Positions 22,120 to 28,457 of a stretch of 28,457 nucleotides of DNA are shown in pieces. Source of the DNA: an uncultured Clostridia bacterium (lineage in GTDB: Bacteria > Bacillota > Clostridia > Oscillospirales > Acutalibacteraceae). The DNA is taken from positions 1-28,457 of the forward strand of contig CALEJD010000047.1 in the NCBI GenBank assembly GCA_937898195.1, read 5' to 3'. Numbering within the stretch: position 1 is the first letter of the stretch; every line of letters starts with the position of its first letter. A program made the translations under genes and the position numbers. The notes beneath the pieces were generated by a model. It did no database searches. It was not told the origin of the DNA and saw only the letters and a program-made list of their open reading frames with translations.

Positions 22120-22953
22120 TTATACAGCACCCAAATATTCTTCTAAACATTGGTTGTTGTTTTTCATTTCTGTGGCAGCTGTGACACCTACATAGCGCCA
22201 ATGCCAAGGTTGGAAAATAATTCCTGTTGTTTCAACTTTGTCTTCGGGGTAACGAAGAACAAATCCATAGTTATGAGCATTTTCTGTGAGCCATTTATAT
22301 TCGTTTGTTGATGCAAATCCTGCGCTTGCGCTGATAATATCAACTGAAAGTCCTGCACCGTTTTCGCTACTTCCCGCAGGCTCAATTCTCTTTTCTGCAT
22401 TTGCAACCGCATCTTCATAGGTCATACCTTGCAATGTAAAAGCGTTAACCTTATTGTCATAGTTTGTTTTTTGACGGTTATAACTGCAATATCCTGCATA
22501 AGGTGTGAGAACAATATTTTGCTTTAATGCGTCGGCATACATTGTTTTATATGCTTCTGCAACACGGGAATCTGCTGTGATTGAGCTGTTTTCAATAACG
22601 GGCGCGAGTGTTGGTGAATAACTTTTGCCCAAAGGGTATTTCTTGCTTATAAGTGTCAGTGCCCAGTTTTCACCTACAAGGTCATCTTGTGGGTTATATT
22701 TATCCCATTTCACAGGTGGCTTTGTAGTTGTTTCTTCGGGTAATGTTGTGCTCTCTTCAGGAATTTCTTCAGGGTCGAGTGGCTCAACGGGGGCTTCTTC
22801 AACATACTCGGTTGTGGTTTCGGGTAAATCAATGGGGACTTCATTATATCCCTTTCCACGACAAAGAGTAACATATAAAATTGAAAGAGTACCCAAAATT
22901 ACAACAAGTGAAATTAAAAGGCAAAATCTTATTTTCAAACGTCTTTTTTTCAT
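22120..22953 (-). CDS. VanY-like (M15B) D,D-carboxypeptidase homologue, probably inactive
   Basis: The 277-residue protein has one N-terminal membrane anchor (about residues 9-30), a Thr/Glu/Pro-rich stalk (about 36-82) and an extracellular M15B/VanY fold. Active VanY enzymes, which trim the last D-Ala from peptidoglycan stems, carry SxHxxGxAxD and E-P-W-H motifs supplying zinc ligands and the catalytic Glu. Here the first reads SENGAGLSVD, with Asn 198 in place of the zinc-binding His but Asp 205 kept. The second reads QPWHWRYVG, with Gln 248 in place of the catalytic Glu but His 251 kept. Two independent losses in an otherwise intact domain point to a pseudoenzyme that might bind peptidoglycan or regulate other enzymes. 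AAAGGA lies seven bases before the start. Transcription is divergent from the M28 gene and ends at 22083-22116. Confidence 0.88.
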   Translation of the reverse strand: MKKRRLKIRFCLLISLVVILGTLSILYVTLCRGKGYNEVPIDLPETTTEYVEEAPVEPLDPEEIPEESTTLPEETTTKPPVKWDKYNPQDDLVGENWALTLISKKYPLGKSYSPTLAPVIENSSITADSRVAEAYKTMYADALKQNIVLTPYAGYCSYNRQKTNYDNKVNAFTLQGMTYEDAVANAEKRIEPAGSSENGAGLSVDIISASAGFASTNEYKWLTENAHNYGFVLRYPEDKVETTGIIFQPWHWRYVGVTAATEMKNNNQCLEEYLGAV

Positions 22954-22981
22954 AAAAAGGTCCTTTCATTTAACTGCATAT

Positions 22982-23010
22982 AGTTTATTCTTTTTTTCTG
23001 GATATGTCAA
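22982..23010 (-). promoter_or_regulatory. Promoter for the VanY-like gene
   Basis: On the minus strand: TTGACA (23010-23005), 17 bases, TAAACT (22987-22982). Confidence 0.75.
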
Positions 23011-23044
23011 CCAAGCATTTTTTGAATTTTTTTCAAAATATATA

Positions 23045-23073
23045 GTGACTTAAAAAGAAATTTGTGATAAAAT
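23045..23073 (+). promoter_or_regulatory. Promoter for the M28 peptidase gene
   Basis: GTGACT (23045-23050), 17 bases, TAAAAT (23068-23073), preceded by TGA. The -10 overlaps an in-frame ATG at 23072, which rules that codon out as the start. Confidence 0.65.
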
Positions 23074-23110
23074 GTTTAGTGTATATTCCAATATTATGGA
23101 GGTTTTCAAT

Positions 23111-24379
23111 TTGAAAGCGTATGAAAGCAATTCGCACTATGCATCAAAAGTGCGTGAATGTTCAAATTTCGCTGTTCGTGAAATCAAAAGAGTATGCGAG
23201 CAGATTGGTCCTCGCCCAGCAGGCTATGAAGGTGAGAAAAAGGCACAGGACTATCTTGAAAAGCTTATGACACCTATCGCCGATGAAGTCACAAGAGAAA
23301 AATTTACATTAAGCCCAAAAGCATTTATGAGTTGGGTTACCATTGATGGTGCTTTAGCATTGATTGCAGCAATTTTGGGTATTCTTGCGTTCACAGGTCT
23401 TGTACCGGCAGTTGCAGGAGTTTTACATATTGTTTCAGTTGTTCTTTGTGCGGTTGCATTGTTCTTTGCTGTTGGTGAATTTTTGCTTTATAAAAAAGTG
23501 CTTGACCCATTCTTCAAAAAGGAAGAATCAAGCAATGTAATCTGCAAAATCAAGGCAACAGGCGAAGTAAAAAGACGAATTATTATTGGTGGACATATGG
23601 ACTCTGCTTATGAGTGGAGATATACATATATGGGTGGTCCAAAAATGGTTACAACAGTTGTTGCAGGTGCATTGTTAGGACTTCTTTTGACACTTGTTGT
23701 TGGTGTTATCGGTCTTTTTGCAGACCACGAAAGTGCAAATATTGTTTTGATTGTTTTACAGGCAATTGTTGTGCCATTTATGGTTGCGGTTCTTTTCTTC
23801 GTTAACTGGAAATTAGTTGTTGACGGTGCAAATGACGACCTTACAGGTGTATTTACATCCATGGCAGTGCTTTTATACCTTAAAAATAACAACATCAGTT
23901 TTGAAAATACTGAAGTTATTGCGGTTTCAATGGGTGCAGAAGAAGAGGGCCTTCGTGGCTCAAAAGCTTATGCCGAGCTTCACGGTGACGAATATAAAAA
24001 CGATGGTGTTGAAACAGTTTTCGTAGCTCTCGACACTCTTCGTGACTATGAATTTATGGGTGTTGTTACAAAGGATATGACAGCAACCGTTAAGTTGGAT
24101 AAATCTGCTTGTGCATTGATGAAGAAAGCATCAGAAAATGCGGGTGTAAATGTTAAATTTACAACTACACCACTTGGCTCAACTGACGCTGCAGCAATGC
24201 AACAGGGTGGAATTAAATCAGTAGCATTTACAAGTATGGACCCAGCCCCTGCAAGATATTATCACACTCGTCTTGACAAGGTTAATATGCTTGAAATGAA
24301 AACTATTGAAGATGTGCTTAAAATTGTTCTTGAAACCGTGTTCTTGTTTGACGAACAAGGTCTCAAAGAGACATATTAA
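23111..24379 (+). CDS. M28-family zinc metallopeptidase with membrane segments inside the catalytic domain
   Basis: The 422-residue protein shows all five zinc-ligand positions of M28 aminopeptidases: GGHMDS (His 162), GANDDLTG (Asp 242), AEEEGLRGS (catalytic and ligand Glu, 277-279), VALDTL (Asp 308) and YYHTRLD (His 385). Two hydrophobic hairpins are present: one before the domain (about 75-135) and a second (about 178-232, VVAGALLGLLLTLVVGVIGLF and IVLIVLQAIVVPFMVAVLFFV) between His 162 and Asp 242. These two ligands are normally only about 12-20 residues apart. An integral membrane peptidase is implied. TTG 23111 is preferred as start because GGAGG (23098-23102) lies eight bases upstream; ATG 23096 has no ribosome site and ATG 23072 lies in the promoter. 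A lipoprotein gene follows 25 bases downstream. The substrate is unknown. Confidence 0.87.
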   Translation: MKAYESNSHYASKVRECSNFAVREIKRVCEQIGPRPAGYEGEKKAQDYLEKLMTPIADEVTREKFTLSPKAFMSWVTIDGALALIAAILGILAFTGLVPAVAGVLHIVSVVLCAVALFFAVGEFLLYKKVLDPFFKKEESSNVICKIKATGEVKRRIIIGGHMDSAYEWRYTYMGGPKMVTTVVAGALLGLLLTLVVGVIGLFADHESANIVLIVLQAIVVPFMVAVLFFVNWKLVVDGANDDLTGVFTSMAVLLYLKNNNISFENTEVIAVSMGAEEEGLRGSKAYAELHGDEYKNDGVETVFVALDTLRDYEFMGVVTKDMTATVKLDKSACALMKKASENAGVNVKFTTTPLGSTDAAAMQQGGIKSVAFTSMDPAPARYYHTRLDKVNMLEMKTIEDVLKIVLETVFLFDEQGLKETY

Positions 24380-24404
24380 TTTCACCGAAAGGGGAAAATA
24401 TATA

Positions 24405-25556
24405 ATGAAAAAGAATTTTATGAGAGCCTTTAGTCTTGTAATGGTGCTTGCTATTATGGTTGCATCTTTTGCAGGTTGTGGCGCAGGAGCAGAAGTTAAA
24501 AGACCAGAGGCCGTTTCAGTAAAAACAGACCTTAAAGATGTTTATTTCACATTTACTTATGGTGAACTTAAAGACATTCTTCCTGGTGATAAATTAGCGA
24601 TTTTATATGAAAACATTAACAAGAAACTCGACAGCAGAGAAGTTAAACTTTCATATTATGAACTTGTTTCAAAATTTGGTGGTCAAGAATATTTCCCTGC
24701 ACTTTTAAACCTTATTTCTGACGAAGAAAAGGCTGCGTTTGTGGCAAATCAGCAAGCAGTTCTTGATTATTTCAACAACAGTATCAATGACATTAAGCAG
24801 AATAAAACTGCTTTGGTTGAATATAAAGAAGATTTCTGGATTAACCACGGTAACGGAGTTGTTTTCAAAGATTTAGAAGGCAATGAGTTAGACGGTCAGG
24901 ATAAATTTAAAGCAGCATTCCGTCTTTATGCAGATACTGCTCTTAAAAATATTGGCGACTATCTTATGCGTTCAGAAGGACCTGTTAAGAAGGGCGAAGA
25001 CCTTACAAATATTATTTATCCTTTGGGTGTAAACACAGCAAGTACACTTGCGCTTGACGACCTTTACACAGATACCGATAAAGAAACAGGCGTTGTTACA
25101 CAACCTGTTTATTCATCAGTTGTTCCAACATTGGTTTATGACCTTGACGACAAAGGTAATAACGCAAAATATACAGAGGGCGAGATGGAGGGTGAATATA
25201 TCTTCGTTCCATCAGAGCTTTACAGAACAATCAATATCGCAGTTAAACCAGAATTAGCAAGTGTTGAAAAAGCATTCACAGTTCGCGAAAAAGACGGTAT
25301 TCTCAAAGAATTCGAAAAAGCATCAAATTATCTCACAGTTAATTCGTTTGATATTGCATTTGCACCTTGCAAGATTTCAGCAGGATTTAATGCAGTTAAC
25401 GACCAGATGACTTATGCAACATTTGAGAAGAATATGATTATCACTGCAATTGTTACATTTAAGGGCGTACTTGCAGATTACGGCACAGTAATCGTTGAAT
25501 TCCCTTGCACATCATCACTTACATACAACTTTGGTTGGGAAACAACAGCTGAATAA
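24405..25556 (+). CDS. Lipoprotein of unknown function
   Basis: The 383-residue product begins with a lipoprotein signal: charged MKKNFMRAF, a hydrophobic stretch, and the lipobox VASFAGC (Cys about residue 26). The mature part has no membrane segment or motif I recognise. It is rich in Asp, Glu, Lys and Tyr and has segments such as VYFTFTYGELKDILPGDKLA, FWINHGNGVVFKDLEG and FDIAFAPCKISAGFNAVND. A folded extracellular protein bound to the membrane surface is likely. AAAGGGG lies ten bases before ATG 24405; an in-frame ATG at 24306 lies deep inside the M28 gene. The 25-base gap to the M28 gene and lack of a terminator suggest co-transcription, so it may act with that membrane peptidase. Confidence 0.85.
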   Translation: MKKNFMRAFSLVMVLAIMVASFAGCGAGAEVKRPEAVSVKTDLKDVYFTFTYGELKDILPGDKLAILYENINKKLDSREVKLSYYELVSKFGGQEYFPALLNLISDEEKAAFVANQQAVLDYFNNSINDIKQNKTALVEYKEDFWINHGNGVVFKDLEGNELDGQDKFKAAFRLYADTALKNIGDYLMRSEGPVKKGEDLTNIIYPLGVNTASTLALDDLYTDTDKETGVVTQPVYSSVVPTLVYDLDDKGNNAKYTEGEMEGEYIFVPSELYRTINIAVKPELASVEKAFTVREKDGILKEFEKASNYLTVNSFDIAFAPCKISAGFNAVNDQMTYATFEKNMIITAIVTFKGVLADYGTVIVEFPCTSSLTYNFGWETTAE

Positions 25557-25593
25557 TTGTAAATTCTTACAAAAATAAGAGAAAAAATTCTAC

Positions 25594-25626
25594 AGCGACA
25601 CTCAAAATGAGTGTCGCTATTTTATT
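25594..25626 (+). terminator. Intrinsic terminator after the M28-lipoprotein unit
   Basis: A perfect 10-bp stem (AGCGACACTC, 25594-25603, with GAGTGTCGCT, 25609-25618) is followed by ATTTTATT. Confidence 0.88.
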
Positions 25627-25653
25627 GATTTTATGATTATATGGGTGTAGAAT
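25625..25653 (+). promoter_or_regulatory. Promoter for the surface alpha/beta hydrolase gene
   Basis: TTGATT (25625-25630), 17 bases, TAGAAT (25648-25653). The -35 lies in the T-rich tail of the preceding terminator. Confidence 0.6.
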
Positions 25654-25687
25654 AAGGATATGAAAATTTGTTTAAAGGGGAATTGTT

Positions 25688-27706
25688 ATGAAAAAGATGT
25701 TATCAGTTGTTCTCGCAGTTCTTATGATTTTTTCTATAATATCAATAGGGGTTTCTGCAAAAGCTGAAGAAAAAGTACCTGTGGTAATTCTACAGGGCTA
25801 TTCAGGTCCTAACCTTGCCTATGCAGATGAAAATGGAGAACCCATTTTTGAAAACGGAGAGGTAAAACTTGCGTGGCCTTTGAATTTTGATAATCTTGGT
25901 GCAGACGTGGTCGATTTGCTTGCCGATGTTACTCTTAATCAGGCGGATTTAACTATTGAATTGGCTAAAAAGTTCAAAGAGTATCTTTCGCCAATTGGCA
26001 TGAATCCCGATGGCACATCAAAAAACAATCTTGTGCCATATCCAAGTGGCGCAGCAGCAACCCGTGCTTCAACTCTTATTGAAAATGGTATGGAACAGTA
26101 TATTCCTGAAAGAGTAGTTGCAGATATGGCTATTGAAGAAGTTGGCGCTGAAAACGTGTTCGGCTTTACTTTCGACTGGCGTAAAAGTCAGGTTGATTAT
26201 GCTGCTGCTCTTGATAAATATATTCAAGAAGTAAAAGAAATTACAGGTTCAGATAAAGTTGATATTTATGGACTCAGTCACGGTGGTCAGTACGGTACAA
26301 CATATCTCTATCTTTATGGGGATAAGGGTGATGTAAGACGAGCTATGTTCGGCAACCCTGCAACACTTGGAACATCTCTTTGTGGTTCGCTTTTCACAGG
26401 AGAATATGTTGACGCACCTCTTGATGAAATTATTGCCTTTATTGAACATGGTTTTGAATATGAAAAAGATTGGGAGTGGATTTTCCAACTTCTTTCTGAT
26501 GACGGCATTGTGGATGTTGCTAATGGTGTGCTTACATATCCTGACCTTTGGAAAGGTATTATATCAATTCCATCATTGTGGGATTTTGTACCATATAACT
26601 ATTTTGAAGAAGCAATCAATTATACAGGACTTAATCTTATAGACAATAAAAAGTTGTATGTAGATACAGTTGCGTATCATACTATGATTTCAAATGGTGA
26701 AGATTCACTTGCCGAAGAACTCAAAAACCTTACTGCTGAAGGCACTAAGATTGGTTATGTTGTAGGTAATGGATACACTTCACCAAACGGCAAATATAAT
26801 TCAGATATTCTTATTGATACTTATCTTTCATCGGGGTCAGACTGTGCCCTTGTTAATGAAACTTTCGCAAGCGATTATGTTCAGGCGAATACAGTCTGTG
26901 ATAATCCAAATCATTATCATATTTCACCTGATTTCGATATCGATGCGTCAACAGGATTTTTACCAGACAGCACTTGGTATGTCAGAAATCAAGGTCATGG
27001 TATGATTATGCACGACGAATACTCAAAGAATCTTGTTCACGATTTCTTGTGGGGCGATATTGATACTGTTTATTCAAGCAAAGAGTACCCACAGTTCAAC
27101 ATATCACAGAACAACTCTGAAATTATTTATGCAAGATTTGATAACACTAGTTCAGGTTATCATTCGACTAATGATACTGCATTGATTCTCAAAAATATGT
27201 CTGTTGAAGCAGAAATAGTTATATGGGATATAAAAGCAGTTGGTGCTGATATCACTTTTGATTACACCCCAGGAATGAGAGTCCCAATGGGCAAGGTTGT
27301 TGAAATCGGAGCAGTAAATAACGATTTTGATAGTGCAGAAAAACCATTTGCAATAGACATAACATATACACTTGTGAATACTCAGATGACTTCTACAATA
27401 TCAACTATTAAATTTACGCCAATGACAGATTACCAAATGGCAAAGTTCAGTTATCTTTCACAGGTGGCAACCGTTGTGCCTGACGAAATAACAACCGAGA
27501 GCACAACAACACCTGACGATACAACAACTGAAACAACAACAGAAAACCAAACAGAAGAAACAACGGGCACAAAGACTGAAAATGTTCAGTCAGAAGAAAA
27601 TCCAAAGACAAGCAGCAGAGTTATCCCAATTGCTTCTGTAGGCGTGATTTTTGGTGCACTTGCAGTTGTAATAGGTGTAAATACAAAACGCAAGGATGAA
27701 GAATAA
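25688..27706 (+). CDS. Cell-surface alpha/beta hydrolase (LCAT/lipase-like) with Thr-rich stalk and C-terminal anchor
   Basis: The 672-residue protein has a signal peptide (about 1-25), an alpha/beta hydrolase domain, a beta-rich region (about 480-590), a Thr/Glu stalk (about 600-640) and a C-terminal hydrophobic segment followed by KRKDEE (about 645-672) that should anchor it in the membrane. The nucleophile elbow is GLSHG with Ser 197. The preceding VFGFTFDWRKS and following YGTTYLYLYG match the LCAT/lipase-like branch. His 437 in NQGHG is a plausible catalytic His; the acid is not certain. Substrates could be lipids or other esters. There is no LPXTG sorting motif. AAAGGGG precedes the ATG. 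It has its own promoter, and no terminator is seen before the infC promoter. Confidence 0.82.
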   Translation: MKKMLSVVLAVLMIFSIISIGVSAKAEEKVPVVILQGYSGPNLAYADENGEPIFENGEVKLAWPLNFDNLGADVVDLLADVTLNQADLTIELAKKFKEYLSPIGMNPDGTSKNNLVPYPSGAAATRASTLIENGMEQYIPERVVADMAIEEVGAENVFGFTFDWRKSQVDYAAALDKYIQEVKEITGSDKVDIYGLSHGGQYGTTYLYLYGDKGDVRRAMFGNPATLGTSLCGSLFTGEYVDAPLDEIIAFIEHGFEYEKDWEWIFQLLSDDGIVDVANGVLTYPDLWKGIISIPSLWDFVPYNYFEEAINYTGLNLIDNKKLYVDTVAYHTMISNGEDSLAEELKNLTAEGTKIGYVVGNGYTSPNGKYNSDILIDTYLSSGSDCALVNETFASDYVQANTVCDNPNHYHISPDFDIDASTGFLPDSTWYVRNQGHGMIMHDEYSKNLVHDFLWGDIDTVYSSKEYPQFNISQNNSEIIYARFDNTSSGYHSTNDTALILKNMSVEAEIVIWDIKAVGADITFDYTPGMRVPMGKVVEIGAVNNDFDSAEKPFAIDITYTLVNTQMTSTISTIKFTPMTDYQMAKFSYLSQVATVVPDEITTESTTTPDDTTTETTTENQTEETTGTKTENVQSEENPKTSSRVIPIASVGVIFGALAVVIGVNTKRKDEE

Positions 27707-27758
27707 ACCTAAACAGAAAGACTTATTCTCACAAAAGTTAAATAATTAGAAAAAACAG

Positions 27759-27786
27759 TTGACAACACAGAAAATTGTGTTATAAT
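27759..27786 (+). promoter_or_regulatory. infC: Promoter for infC
   Basis: TTGACA (27759-27764), 16 bases, TATAAT (27781-27786): both boxes match consensus perfectly, fitting a strongly expressed translation gene. The predicted leader is about 150 bases. Confidence 0.88.
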
Positions 27787-27789
27787 AAC

Positions 27790-27943
27790 AGAGCAAAATA
27801 AAGCAGAACAGATTTTTGTTCTCACCCGTCGGCTTCGAGTTGACCGGTCAATACTTTACTAAAAAAGTTTGATTTGTAATGGTGCGGGCAGAATTTCTGT
27901 CCGCATTTTTAATTTGTCAAAAAGCTTAAAGAGGTGTTTATTT
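27790..27943 (+). promoter_or_regulatory. infC leader, candidate L20-type autoregulatory leader
   Basis: The long untranslated leader between the infC promoter and start has a CACCCGTCGGCTTCGAG segment, the palindrome GACCGGTC (27842-27849) and a complete terminator (27883-27910) before the ribosome site GAGGTG (27931-27936). In Firmicutes, infC-rpmI-rplT operons are often controlled by an L20-binding leader that ends transcription early. Position and architecture fit; the family-specific structure was not verified. Confidence 0.6.
27883..27910 (+). terminator. Attenuator-like terminator in the infC leader
   Basis: A 10-bp stem (TGCGGGCAGA, 27883-27892, with TCTGTCCGCA, 27896-27905, one G-U pair) is followed directly by TTTTT. 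It lies between promoter and gene, so it must be conditional. Confidence 0.85.
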
Positions 27944-28457
27944 ATCAGTACCAAAGAATTGCAAATCAATGAAGAAATCCGCGACAAAGAGGTCAGAGTT
28001 ATTACCGATGACGGTGAACAACTTGGAATTATGTCTGCTAAAGATGCTTGTAAAGAAGCAGAAAAACGCAGTCTTGACCTTGTAAAAATTGCCCCTAACG
28101 CTCAGCCACCAGTTTGTAAGATTATGGACTATGGCAAGTATCGTTTCGACAAGGCAAAGAAAGAAAAAGAAGCAAAGAAGAATCAGAAAGTTATTGAAAC
28201 TAAAGAAATTCGTCTTTCTGTGAACATTGATACTCATGACTTTGATACAAAGGTAAATCATGCCCTTAAGTTCTTAAAGGCAGGCAACAAAGTTAAGGTT
28301 TCAATCCGTTTTAGAGGTCGTGAAATGGCTCACGCACATTTGGGTAACGGTATTATGGAACGTTTCGCAGTTGCTGTTGAAGAATTAGGCAATGTTGATA
28401 AACCTGCAAAACTTGAAGGTCGTCAGATGCTTATGTTCTTGTCACCAAAAGGTGCAA
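27944..28457 (+). CDS. infC: Translation initiation factor IF-3, AUC start, 3'-truncated by the window
   Basis: 171 codons are present and the gene runs off the end. IF3 binds the 30S subunit, prevents early joining of 50S and checks start codon and initiator tRNA. The sequence is typical: STKELQINEEIRDKEVRVI, LVKIAPNAQPPVCKIMDYGK, KEIRLSVNIDTHDFDTKVNH, VKVSIRFRGREMAH, and PAKLEGRQMLMFLSPK near the usual C-terminus. There is no ATG, GTG or TTG near the conserved N-terminus. ATC at 27944 lies seven bases after GAGGTG and gives the expected first residues. An AUU, AUC or AUA start is known for infC in many bacteria and lets IF3 repress its own translation. An in-frame TTG at 27914 lies before the ribosome site and is unlikely. 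Confidence 0.93.
   Translation, partial: MSTKELQINEEIRDKEVRVITDDGEQLGIMSAKDACKEAEKRSLDLVKIAPNAQPPVCKIMDYGKYRFDKAKKEKEAKKNQKVIETKEIRLSVNIDTHDFDTKVNHALKFLKAGNKVKVSIRFRGREMAHAHLGNGIMERFAVAVEELGNVDKPAKLEGRQMLMFLSPKGA

Noticed and set aside
22625..23053. Plus-strand frame of 142 codons
   Set aside because: Antisense to the VanY-like gene and its promoter; Ser/Val-rich mirror of the stalk.
27914..27943. TTG at 27914 as infC start
   Set aside because: It lies upstream of the GAGGTG ribosome site and within the tail of the attenuator; it would add ten non-conserved residues.

Overview
The window looks like ordinary chromosome of a low-GC, Gram-positive anaerobe of class Clostridia. An Oscillospiraceae/Ruminococcaceae-type gut bacterium is my best guess, but it is an inference with no marker gene behind it. 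Supporting points are the strong AGGAGG-type ribosome binding sites, SigA-like promoters with extended -10 boxes, lipoproteins with Thr-rich stalks, a LysM-G5-M23 wall hydrolase, a DUF1836 regulator and a leader-controlled infC. No phage, plasmid, IS or CRISPR genes are visible.

Layout. Positions 1-2362 hold the 3' part of a family 4 glycosidase gene overlapping a PfkB sugar kinase gene, then a small orphan membrane-protein gene bracketed by dispersed palindromic repeats. Positions 2388-6150 hold a MATE exporter, a TetR regulator and an FGGY sugar kinase. Positions 6161-9820 hold a Thr-stalked DUF4474-like lipoprotein and glycogen phosphorylase. Positions 9793-10337 hold a tiny divergent pair (63-aa unknown protein and XRE repressor) around a twin palindromic operator, followed by a 108-bp repeat element. 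Positions 10505-12690 hold a cysteine-rich protein (minus strand) divergent from a membrane diguanylate cyclase with an intact I-site.

Positions 12680-15463 look like one transcription unit: a membrane-anchored LysM/G5/M23 peptidase, an HPr-kinase-like P-loop protein and a PqqD-like protein. The last two form an orphan pair reminiscent of peptide-modifying systems that lacks a visible modification enzyme or precursor. Next come a Wzc/CapAB-type tyrosine kinase with a (Gly-Tyr)7 tail and a second MATE exporter. Positions 18610-20964 are an operon of DUF1836 regulator, DUF6054-like protein, NfeD and SPFH/stomatin, probably a membrane-microdomain or envelope-stress module. It is followed by an array of CGATATG repeats separated by hairpins.

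Positions 21219-27706 carry envelope and secreted proteins: a two-TM unknown, a VanY-like protein lacking key catalytic residues, an M28 peptidase whose catalytic domain is interrupted by membrane segments, a lipoprotein and a cell-surface alpha/beta hydrolase. The window ends in infC (IF3), which appears to start at an AUC codon behind a long leader with an attenuator-like terminator.

The leads most worth following are the HprK-like/PqqD pair, the palindrome array at 20988-21159, the probable VanY pseudoenzyme, the split M28 peptidase and the XRE twin operator. All family assignments were made by reading sequence motifs; no database search was run.
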